From: Fluviicola sp.
GTDB taxonomy: Bacteria; Bacteroidota; Bacteroidia; Flavobacteriales_D; Crocinitomicaceae
Direction of reading: 5' to 3'
DNA: 48,197 nt
NCBI GenBank assembly: GCA_020849495.1
Contig: JADLGD010000118.1
Span: 1-48,197, forward strand
Shown here: one piece after another, positions 40,849-48,197 of the stretch
How positions within the stretch are numbered: position 1 is the stretch's first letter
How the letters are laid out: the number at the start of each line of letters is the position of its first letter
The notes under the pieces: model-generated
Told to the model about the DNA's origin: nothing
Seen by the model: the letters and a program-made list of their open reading frames with translations, nothing else
The model's database searches: none
Program-made: the position numbers and the translations under genes

Positions 40849-43052
40849 AATTAATTTATTTTGTTGTTTGTTGCATCCCCTTCATTTTGAATGCTCAACA
40901 TTCGCGCATATTTCCACAACCAGCTGCTTTGAAAACGAATAATGAGACTTTTCTGCACAAAGGTCAATTGATTTTACCGCAATCTGATGCTGGGAAGCAC
41001 ATTGTTACAGTTTTCCACGAGGCATTTGAACGTGAATCTGGAGTGCATATTGAAACAGGTCCAAAGCCAACAGTTGAGTTGATTGAAAACATTGATTTAG
41101 CTGGTGAATCTTACCTGTTGGAAGTCAAATCAAAACAAATTCGTATCGAATATGCAGATATGAATGGTTTGCTGTATGCCTTTCAAACATTGAATCAATG
41201 GATAAATCTTCCTAATGAAATTGAAGGGGTGAGTATCATGGATCAACCGCGCTTTTCATACCGTGGAACACATCTGGATTGTAGCCGACATTTTTTCACC
41301 ATTGAAGAATTAAAAGGATTCATTGACCAAATGGCGCAGTTGAAATTTAATCGTTTTCATTGGCATTTGACAGATGATCAAGGTTGGCGTATTGAAATCA
41401 AAAAATATCCTCTATTAACTGAAATAGGTGCTTGGAGAGATTCAACAGTTGTTGGACATTATAGTCGAACACCTAGAACTTATGAAAAGCAACGTTACGG
41501 CGGTTTTTACACACAAGAAGAAGCTAAAGGTTTGGTGAAATATGCACAAGATCGAGGAATTACAATCATTCCAGAAATAGAATTGCCCGGACATGCGAGA
41601 GCGGCTTTGGCGGCTTATCCCAGTTTAGGTTGCTCGGGCGAACAATTACCTGTTGAAGGTCTTTGGGGCGTTTTTGATGATGTGTTTTGTACGCAAGATG
41701 AAACCATTACTTTTCTCAAAAACGTCTTAGATGAAGTGATTGCCATTTTCCCTTCCGAAACCATTCATATTGGAGGTGATGAAGTTCCGAAAGTTCGATG
41801 GAAAACCTGTTCAAAATGTCAAGCAAACATTAAAAAAATGGGCTTAAAAGACGAGCATGAATTGCAGCGTTATGTTATTGAAACAATGGAGCAACATTTG
41901 CGTTCGAAAGGGCGAAAAATCATTGGATGGGATGAAATTTTAGAAGGTGGTTTGGCTGCCAATGCGCAAGTCATGTCATGGCGTGGCACTGAAGGTGGAA
42001 TTGCTGCAGCAAAAGCGGGACATCAAGTGGTGATGACACCAACATCCCATTGTTATTTCGATTATTATCAAAGTAGTCACCCGGATGAACCATTAGCAAT
42101 TGGAGGATTTTTACCATTGGAGAAGGTCTATCATTACAATCCTGTTCCAACAGAATTGACCAAAAAAGAACAGCAATTTATCATTGGAGCGCAAGCCAAT
42201 TTGTGGACAGAGTATTTACCTACGATGGATGCTGTTGAGTACCATACTTTTCCAAGATTAGTTGCCATGTCTGAAGTAGTCTGGTGTATTGAAAAAAGAC
42301 CTTATTCCGAATTTTTACCGGCACTAGCAAGGTATTATTTGCCGCGATTAAAACAGCAAGGGATCAACTATTCGTCTGCATTTTTAGATGTAGAAATGCT
42401 TTTGAAACCAGTGCCGAATGGCTTGGAATTAACACCTCATTCATCATTAAATGTTCAGTATTTCAGTGATGCAAATAAGATGGAAGGGAAAATAGAACGA
42501 CTTGAATTAGAGCGAACAGCTCAGGTTGTTCATCGCACATTTCCAGTCACAACATGGTACAACAATATCCCATACCGCACAACGAATTATAATTTTGTCA
42601 CCCATTTAGCACTTGGAAAGGCGGTTCATTTTGAAACAAAACCAAGTTTAAAGTACAACTACAATGATTCACTAGGTTTGACCAATGGAATTGTTGGCGC
42701 ATTGCCTTGGCGAGGTGACCAATGGGTTGGTTTTACAGAAGATACCATCCGTTTTTCATTGGATTTAGGAACCCTAACTGACATTTCTCAAATCGAATTG
42801 GGGACTTTGAACGATCCGGGTTCTTGGATATATCGTCCACAAACCATTCTTGTTGAATACAGTACGAATGGTAAAAAATTCAAGAAGTATTCAAAACAAG
42901 CAATCACAGAAGATCGCATCAAATTGGTGAAATCTAAAAAAGTAAAAGTTCTGCGCTTTACTATAACAACAGTTTCTGAAGTGGAACAAGGAATGCCTGG
43001 AGCAGGAACAACTCCTTGGACATTTTTGGACGAATTAATCCTTACCCGATGA
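40845..43052 (+). CDS. Exported beta-N-acetylhexosaminidase, GH20
   Basis: This 735-residue exported glycosidase should release terminal GlcNAc or GalNAc from chitooligosaccharides, glycans or peptidoglycan fragments. The signal peptide ends ILNA before Gln18. A GH20b-like N-terminal domain is followed by the TIM barrel with HWHLTDDQGW (from 173) and the catalytic pair Asp312-Glu313 in HIGGDEVPK. Residues about 520-735 form a beta-rich C-terminus with a LDLGTLTDISQIELG block like a discoidin/F5-8C sugar-binding domain. Its ATG overlaps the hydrolase stop by 4 bp and its stop overlaps the CutC start by 4 bp. Confidence 0.95.
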   Translation: MKLIYFVVCCIPFILNAQHSRIFPQPAALKTNNETFLHKGQLILPQSDAGKHIVTVFHEAFERESGVHIETGPKPTVELIENIDLAGESYLLEVKSKQIRIEYADMNGLLYAFQTLNQWINLPNEIEGVSIMDQPRFSYRGTHLDCSRHFFTIEELKGFIDQMAQLKFNRFHWHLTDDQGWRIEIKKYPLLTEIGAWRDSTVVGHYSRTPRTYEKQRYGGFYTQEEAKGLVKYAQDRGITIIPEIELPGHARAALAAYPSLGCSGEQLPVEGLWGVFDDVFCTQDETITFLKNVLDEVIAIFPSETIHIGGDEVPKVRWKTCSKCQANIKKMGLKDEHELQRYVIETMEQHLRSKGRKIIGWDEILEGGLAANAQVMSWRGTEGGIAAAKAGHQVVMTPTSHCYFDYYQSSHPDEPLAIGGFLPLEKVYHYNPVPTELTKKEQQFIIGAQANLWTEYLPTMDAVEYHTFPRLVAMSEVVWCIEKRPYSEFLPALARYYLPRLKQQGINYSSAFLDVEMLLKPVPNGLELTPHSSLNVQYFSDANKMEGKIERLELERTAQVVHRTFPVTTWYNNIPYRTTNYNFVTHLALGKAVHFETKPSLKYNYNDSLGLTNGIVGALPWRGDQWVGFTEDTIRFSLDLGTLTDISQIELGTLNDPGSWIYRPQTILVEYSTNGKKFKKYSKQAITEDRIKLVKSKKVKVLRFTITTVSEVEQGMPGAGTTPWTFLDELILTR

Positions 43053-43747
43053 AAATTGAATTGTGTGTTGGGAGTTTAGAAGCTGCTCGAATGGCTAGTG
43101 AACTTCCTTTTGATCGAATTGAAACGTGTGTTGCTTTAGAACAAGGTGGATTGACACCAAGTGATGCGATGGTGAAATGGATACAAGATACCTTTCATTT
43201 GGAACAGCATGTTTTGATCCGTCAACGTGCGGGAGGATTTGTGTATTCTTATGATGAAATCATTGTCATGAGGGATCAAATTTTAAACTTGAAGCAATTG
43301 GGCATCAAAGGAGTTGTGATTGGTGCTTTAACGAAAGAAGGAGCAATTGATCTGAATGCTTTGGAAACATGGAAAAGAGCAGCTGGGAATATGGATTTGA
43401 CGTTTCACCGAGCATTTGATGAAGTGAAAGATTGGGAAGGTGTACTCGAACAATTGATAAAAATGGGTTTTAAACGCATTCTTACAAGCGGGCAAGCTCC
43501 TTCAGTTGATATAGGTATGATACGTTTGAAAGAATTGGTTCAGGCTGCAGCTGGTAGAATTGAAATCATGGCTGGTGGCGGTGTTCATGAAAACAATGTG
43601 TCAGATTTAAAAGCCTTGGGTGTTGATGGCATTCATTTTTCAGGAACAGCTTTCGAAATGGATTGCGAAGGAAGTTTGTTTGAAGCGAGGCTTCAAATTC
43701 CCAAAATGGATAAAATCAAACAAATAATATCCCATATAAGAGCATAA
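43049..43747 (+). CDS. cutC: CutC family copper homeostasis protein
   Basis: This 232-residue cytosolic TIM-barrel protein belongs to the CutC family. The start at 43049 (MKIELCVGSLEAARMA) gives an ATGA overlap with the GH20 stop, and the usual CutC opening; the longer frame from a TTG at 43016 has no support. ELCVGSLEAA, LTFHRAFDEV and GGGVHENNV are family hallmarks. The copper-homeostasis role was suggested from E. coli cutC mutants and has been disputed, so the function here is uncertain. It closes the three-gene forward operon and is followed by a strong terminator. Confidence 0.93.
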   Translation: MKIELCVGSLEAARMASELPFDRIETCVALEQGGLTPSDAMVKWIQDTFHLEQHVLIRQRAGGFVYSYDEIIVMRDQILNLKQLGIKGVVIGALTKEGAIDLNALETWKRAAGNMDLTFHRAFDEVKDWEGVLEQLIKMGFKRILTSGQAPSVDIGMIRLKELVQAAAGRIEIMAGGGVHENNVSDLKALGVDGIHFSGTAFEMDCEGSLFEARLQIPKMDKIKQIISHIRA

Positions 43748-43776
43748 AAAAATCCCGCCTTTTGAGCGGGATTTTT
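43748..43776. terminator. Bidirectional intrinsic terminator after cutC
   Basis: AAAAATCCCGC (43748-43758) pairs perfectly with GCGGGATTTTT (43766-43776) around a 7-base loop, immediately after the cutC stop. The convergent metalloprotease gene ends at 43794, so the symmetrical stem with A and T tails can serve both. Confidence 0.92.
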
Positions 43777-43793
43777 ATTGAATCGAACTGCTA

Positions 43794-46700
43794 TTAGTTT
43801 TTCGTAATCTTCATTGTTTGGATTTTACCTCCAATTTGAATATTCATGAAGTAGATGCCTTGAGCTTCTTTCGTTAGATCAATGTTGATTGAACTTGCTG
43901 TAAATGCTTGTTCAGCTCTTACTAATCTTCCTGTAACATCCGTAACGTTCATTTCTTGAACAGGGATATCAATTCCAAAAGAAACAGTAATCAAACCTGT
44001 TGTTGGATTTGGATACAATTGAATAGCTACATCACTGTAATCTTCAATTCCAACAGAATTATAAGCAACACATGAACTTGTATCCGTACAACCGTTGCTT
44101 GTAACTTGAACAGCATAGTTACCATTTACAGTAGGAGTAAATGTTTGAGCTGTTTGACCTGCAATCGGAGCGTTTCCATTTCCACAATCCAACCATTGGT
44201 ATTGTGCACCATTTTGTGAAGCAGACAATACACCCGCATTCAAAGTAGTAGCAACGTTAACAGTTGTTTGAGTAACAGTAATTGACTGACAAGTTCCTGC
44301 TGTCACACATCCACCTTCACCTCTTACATAATAGGTTCCAGGAGTTGAAGTTGTAAATGTTGTACCAGTTGCAACTGAAGTACCACCACATGAACCAGAA
44401 TACCATTGCCAATCTGTAGCATCATTTAAATTTCCTCCAGTAACAGATAATGTTGTAGAGTTACCAGCACAAATAGTTGTTGTGCCACCAAGTGTAGCAG
44501 CAGTTGGTGCTGTACAAGGAATTGTTGGTGTAAAGCAAATATCCAATGCCCATCCTGTTAATGAACCACCATCTTGGTTGGCATTATCTGTAATAGTCAA
44601 TGTCCAAGTTCCATTCATTGCTTCACCATCAAATGCACTCAAAACAGATGAAGGTTGGTAAGACCCACCACCTACTGGAGGACAAGGCAATGCACCTGGT
44701 GTCGCTTCATCGTCTAAATTCAAATTGAAATCATTTTCACCTGCGCAAATTTGGTCAAATAGTGTTACCACTGTTCCAGCTGGAGAAGTCAATGTAATTG
44801 TCAAATCTTGAATGTAAGTATGTGTTCCTACTAAATCAACAACATTGATATCATCAATAGTACCATTAGTTGGTACTGTTAATGTAGAAGTTACTGTAGG
44901 CGTTCCAGTTGCAGAAATAGCGACAGGAACAGTAGTAGCAACGTAATTACCACAAGAAGCAGTAGTGAATGAGAATACCGAAGAAAGTACAGGGCTTGAA
45001 CAAGAGTTGTATGAATTTACTCTCCAATAATAAGTTGTACCTGCTAATAATGTTGTAGCTGTATAAGTTGCGCTTGATAAACCAGTAGCATTTTCAACCA
45101 TAGAAGTGAAAGCTGCATCTGATGCAATATCAACGTCATACAACACACCTGCTCCTGCATTTGTCCAAGTTAAAGTAGGTTGAATTGCAGCAGAAGGATC
45201 ACCATTTGTAGGCAAATTCAACGTAGAAGCAGTTACACCACTTGTTGAAATTACCAAAGTACCAGTTGTACTGTGTGGTCCTACAGTTGAAGTTCCATTT
45301 ACAGTAAAACTGTATGTTCCCGGAGCTACTGTACCAGTATTTGAAACTGTCATTGTTACTGAAGTTCCTGGTGTAGCAGGATTTGGTGAGAAGTTGACTG
45401 TAGCTGGAGCTGGAATTCCTGTTGCAGAAAGTGTTACAGGATCAGTATAAGAACCGATTTGTCCTACAACAACTGTATAAACACCATTTGATCCCTGACA
45501 TGCAGAAATAGATGTATTAGCCAAAGACAAAGTATAGTCGTTTGTAGCAGCAGTAATAGCGAACACGTTATTTGAAACGTCAAAGAAAGTTCCGTTTTCA
45601 CAAATAACCATCACAATTGCAGTTGTTGTTGCTGTGTTTGGTACAGTGATTTGTTGAGAACCATCGTTTGGAACATTGTCAGCAATAACCGAAAATGTTG
45701 CACCACCATTTGTAGAAATCATTACATCAACATTTGCACAAGATACTGGAGCAATATTCGTATTTGCAACAGACCATGTAACTGTTTGAGTAGAGTTACC
45801 AGGCCAAGTAATTCCTGTTGCAGTTGGGTAATTCACAATAAATGGTCCTGCTGAAGTTGTTGTAGTTAAAGTAACCGTAGCTTCGTCATTACAACCACCA
45901 CCGACTTCATTATCTCTAACCAAGCATTTAAAGCTGAAAGTTCTATTAACAGAAGGTAAAACTTCAAATGTACTAGCTGCTCCACCAGTCAATGAAGACA
46001 ATGCTGGGAAATAACGTGTTGGACTTGTACTAGGAGTTCTAGATCTGAAATTTGGTCCAGCAGTTTGAGTTGCAGTAGGTGTATTTACTGTCGTATTATT
46101 GTTCATTTGTTCCCAACAATAAGTCAATGCATCGCCATCAGGATCCGTTGCCGTAGCAGTCAATGCAAATGGTGTACTTACTGGAATGGTGTACGAACCA
46201 CCAGCAACAGTTACCGTTGGAGCAGATTGATTAGGAATAGCAGTTGATACAGCGCATGAATTTCCTCCAGCACCTAAAAATGTATGAATTTCAATAAAAG
46301 TTCCCGTGTGGAAATGATCATCAGAGTTTGGTTGGATATCATTTGGTGAACAAATACCAGCATAAGCCATAATGGTAGATCCAGATCCTGGTTCATAACC
46401 TGTAGCTAAATTCGCATTACCACCACCACATGAACCTGTGTTACCAGCAAATGTATGGTTACCAGAGAACTGATGTCCCATTTCGTGAGCTACGTAATCA
46501 ATGTCAAATGGGTCACCAATTGGCGCTCCACTACCTGTTACTCCTCTTGCTTTATTTGAAGAACTACAAACAACCCCCAAACCAGCTAAACCACCAGAAT
46601 TCGTTCCGAAAACGTGACCAATATCGTAGTTTGCAGAACCAATCACCGTTGTAACGTTCGTTTGGTTTTGAGTAATCATCGTTCCAGGATTACCATTTGT

Positions 46701-47513
46701 ATATGGATCAGAACCAGCGTTGGTATAAATCAATAAGTTGTTGTTTGCAATAATGGTTAATGTAACAGCAATATCACGCATGTAAACACCATTCACTCGG
46801 TTCATTGTTGTCACCTGAGCAGCTTGAGCAAGCACGACTGTTCCACCATGGAAAGCTGTGTATTCCCCAGTTGCAGTAAGAGCCAAACGGTATGTGCGTT
46901 TTGTACAGTTTCCGTAACTTTTTACAACACCATTTTCTTCTACCTCTGTAGGAATTTGATTTTCAAAATCACAAGTAAATTCTTTATCAGTTACGAAATC
47001 TTTTTTCGCATAGACGATGTAATGTTCTGTATCACCTAAATGCGTAAAAGGATCAATGAAAATAGAAGACCCTCCCGGAACCATGATCATTGCATGGAAA
47101 CCTTGAGGAGTTAGATCCAATTTCACTATTTCTCCTGAATTGTCGGTCGCTACCGCATCATAAGCTCTGATTTCTGGAAATTGTTCCATCAAACCTGGAG
47201 ACATTGTCTCATTGATTTGAACTTGGTAGGTCTTTGAACTACCATCAGGTTTTGGTAAATCAATAAATACTGGTAAATAAGTTGGATCGTCAATGCGCTT
47301 AGCCAAAGCTAATTTTTCTTGCATTTGCGCTACATCCAATTTGAAAGTAAGGTAATTTGTTGGATGAATGTAACGCGTTCCAGATGCTGGAATCGAAGAT
47401 TCATTGACCATTCTCCACGGACCTTTCGACCCTTTGGAAAGCTGAGAATAAGCCATAGAAAACGACGAAGCAATTAGAAGCCAAGCTCCTAAATGAAGTA
47501 GTTTTGTTTTCAT
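43794..47513 (-). CDS. Secreted reprolysin-like (M12) metalloprotease with FN3, P-domain and T9SS type A sorting domain
   Basis: This 1239-residue secreted protease has a signal peptide ending MAYS before Gln24. A pro-region precedes the zinc site HEMGHQFSGNH, giving His343, Glu344, His347 and His353 in the HExxHxxxxxH pattern, with a Met-turn in STIMAYAG. The metzincin Gly that usually follows the second His by three is Ser350. Ig/FN3-type domains, a proprotein-convertase P-domain (about residues 850-1005, with LTSPAGT and DNANQDGG) and further Ig-like repeats follow. The C-terminal 80 residues (QLYPNPTTGLITVSF) are a T9SS sorting domain. It probably degrades external protein. It is transcribed alone, bounded by the cutC terminator. 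Confidence 0.93.
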   Translation of the reverse strand: MKTKLLHLGAWLLIASSFSMAYSQLSKGSKGPWRMVNESSIPASGTRYIHPTNYLTFKLDVAQMQEKLALAKRIDDPTYLPVFIDLPKPDGSSKTYQVQINETMSPGLMEQFPEIRAYDAVATDNSGEIVKLDLTPQGFHAMIMVPGGSSIFIDPFTHLGDTEHYIVYAKKDFVTDKEFTCDFENQIPTEVEENGVVKSYGNCTKRTYRLALTATGEYTAFHGGTVVLAQAAQVTTMNRVNGVYMRDIAVTLTIIANNNLLIYTNAGSDPYTNGNPGTMITQNQTNVTTVIGSANYDIGHVFGTNSGGLAGLGVVCSSSNKARGVTGSGAPIGDPFDIDYVAHEMGHQFSGNHTFAGNTGSCGGGNANLATGYEPGSGSTIMAYAGICSPNDIQPNSDDHFHTGTFIEIHTFLGAGGNSCAVSTAIPNQSAPTVTVAGGSYTIPVSTPFALTATATDPDGDALTYCWEQMNNNTTVNTPTATQTAGPNFRSRTPSTSPTRYFPALSSLTGGAASTFEVLPSVNRTFSFKCLVRDNEVGGGCNDEATVTLTTTTSAGPFIVNYPTATGITWPGNSTQTVTWSVANTNIAPVSCANVDVMISTNGGATFSVIADNVPNDGSQQITVPNTATTTAIVMVICENGTFFDVSNNVFAITAATNDYTLSLANTSISACQGSNGVYTVVVGQIGSYTDPVTLSATGIPAPATVNFSPNPATPGTSVTMTVSNTGTVAPGTYSFTVNGTSTVGPHSTTGTLVISTSGVTASTLNLPTNGDPSAAIQPTLTWTNAGAGVLYDVDIASDAAFTSMVENATGLSSATYTATTLLAGTTYYWRVNSYNSCSSPVLSSVFSFTTASCGNYVATTVPVAISATGTPTVTSTLTVPTNGTIDDINVVDLVGTHTYIQDLTITLTSPAGTVVTLFDQICAGENDFNLNLDDEATPGALPCPPVGGGSYQPSSVLSAFDGEAMNGTWTLTITDNANQDGGSLTGWALDICFTPTIPCTAPTAATLGGTTTICAGNSTTLSVTGGNLNDATDWQWYSGSCGGTSVATGTTFTTSTPGTYYVRGEGGCVTAGTCQSITVTQTTVNVATTLNAGVLSASQNGAQYQWLDCGNGNAPIAGQTAQTFTPTVNGNYAVQVTSNGCTDTSSCVAYNSVGIEDYSDVAIQLYPNPTTGLITVSFGIDIPVQEMNVTDVTGRLVRAEQAFTASSINIDLTKEAQGIYFMNIQIGGKIQTMKITKN

Positions 47514-47625
47514 AATTCTAGTTTAGTTTGAGGTGAATTTAGCAGAAATTCAGAAAGTAAACAAGTTTGTTTCTTCTTTTAATTGAAATCCTACCCCTTT
47601 TTAATTCAACTCAACCAACTAAATA

Positions 47626-48197
47626 TTAATCAAATTTTAGATGTCGAACAGTGTTTCCGTTATTGATTAATTGTTTTAATGAATCAATACCAATTCGTAA
47701 ATGTGCATCGACAAATTGTGAGGTCACTTTTGTGTCACTATCGGAAGTTTTTACACCTTCAGGAATCATGGGCTGGTCTGAAACTAATAACAATGCACCA
47801 GTTGGAATTTTATTCGCAAAACCGACTGTGAAAATAGTTGCTGTTTCCATATCAATAGCCATTGCGCGAATGCGATTCAAGTAAGTTTTGAAGTTTTCAT
47901 CGTGTTCCCAAACTCTTCTGTTCGTCGTGTAGCATGTTCCTGTCCAATAATCATATCCAGCATCACGAATGGTTGTAGAAATTGCTTTTTGAAGTGCAAA
48001 GGCTGGTAAAGCGGGCACTTCTGGTGGAAAATAATCATTACTTGTTCCTTCACCTCTAATGGCTGCAATGGGTAAAACAAAATCGCCCACTTCGTTTTTC
48101 TTTTTCAAACCACCACATTTACCTAAGAATAAAACCGCCTTTGGTTTGATAGCAGATAATAAATCCATACAGGTTGCAGCTGATGCACTTCCCATAC
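47626..48197 (-). CDS. amn: AMP nucleosidase (C-terminal part; gene runs off the right edge)
   Basis: AMP nucleosidase hydrolyses AMP to adenine and ribose-5-phosphate. The visible 190 residues begin in the phosphorylase-like fold with GSASAATCMDLL and FLGKCGGLK, continue through IAAIRGEGTSNDYFPPEVPALP and the AIDMETATIF block that carries the purine-site residues of this family, and end at LKFD. The frame is open to the window edge, so the N-terminal part lies outside. Length and residues fit Bacteroidota AMP nucleosidase better than uridine phosphorylase. Neighbouring genes are unrelated. Confidence 0.88.
   Translation of the reverse strand, partial: MGSASAATCMDLLSAIKPKAVLFLGKCGGLKKKNEVGDFVLPIAAIRGEGTSNDYFPPEVPALPAFALQKAISTTIRDAGYDYWTGTCYTTNRRVWEHDENFKTYLNRIRAMAIDMETATIFTVGFANKIPTGALLLVSDQPMIPEGVKTSDSDTKVTSQFVDAHLRIGIDSLKQLINNGNTVRHLKFD

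Noticed and set aside
47651..47884. Forward open frame inside the AMP nucleosidase gene
   Set aside because: It is antisense to a well-conserved gene, with no recognisable domain or promoter. The same reasoning removed other antisense frames across the window, for example within MnmE, PheS and the metalloprotease.

Overview
The window looks like a low-GC chromosome segment from a marine or freshwater Bacteroidota, most likely order Flavobacteriales; a Fluviicola/Crocinitomicaceae-type relative is my guess, not a demonstrated assignment. The evidence is three secreted proteins with C-terminal T9SS (type A) sorting domains, signal peptides that almost always cleave before Gln, -7 promoter boxes close to TAnnTTTG, almost no Shine-Dalgarno sequences, a bacillithiol-associated YtxJ protein, and a flexirubin/aryl-polyene pigment gene set. 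No rRNA, tRNA, CRISPR array, intact transposase or prophage is visible.

Layout. (1) 1-9380: the right end of a flexirubin-type pigment cluster. A forward operon encodes a trifunctional MMPL exporter / PlsC acyltransferase / methyltransferase (cut by the window edge), a retinol-saturase-like FAD oxidoreductase and a halogenase-like flavoprotein. A reverse operon encodes a C45 (AAT-type) acyltransferase/hydrolase, a PaaK-like acyl-CoA ligase and a small secreted protein, and a divergent Sfp-type phosphopantetheinyl transferase sits beside it. (2) 9388-14439: an envelope block with a DUF4377/META protein and a FadL porin - SGNH-like lipoprotein - secreted esterase operon. (3) 14440-17700: an accessory patch with a paralogue of the small secreted protein, a flavin reductase whose 3' end is duplicated in a 75-bp perfect direct repeat, three MITE-like inverted-repeat elements, and two small unknown genes. 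(4) 17710-24095: a ten-repeat TPR protein, MnmE, a small outer-membrane protein, a T9SS secreted protein and an ABC-2 exporter pair. (5) 24205-30300: small cytosolic DUF genes around an XRE-pentapeptide-repeat regulator, then unknown envelope proteins and a methyltransferase. (6) 30301-34180: tadA, glutaminyl cyclase, ytxJ and pheS in one tight reverse run, then two tandem small lipoproteins. (7) 34497-48197: an S9 peptidase, a TPR-SpoIIE phosphatase, an operon of alpha/beta hydrolase, GH20 hexosaminidase and CutC, a very large T9SS metalloprotease with a P-domain, and a partial AMP nucleosidase.

How the genes fit together. The pigment enzymes should make, tailor and export a polyene-resorcinol ester. 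Much of the rest is cell-envelope and secretion biology. Glutaminyl cyclase (30744-31817) is expected to convert the Gln left at the +1 position of at least 15 signal-peptidase-I substrates in this same window into pyroglutamate. The most unusual items are an apparent pseudo-enzyme SGNH lipoprotein, the decayed tandem duplication next to the flavin reductase, the MITE-like elements, and a candidate operator ahead of the XRE-pentapeptide regulator. I did not find a convincing wholly new multi-gene system.
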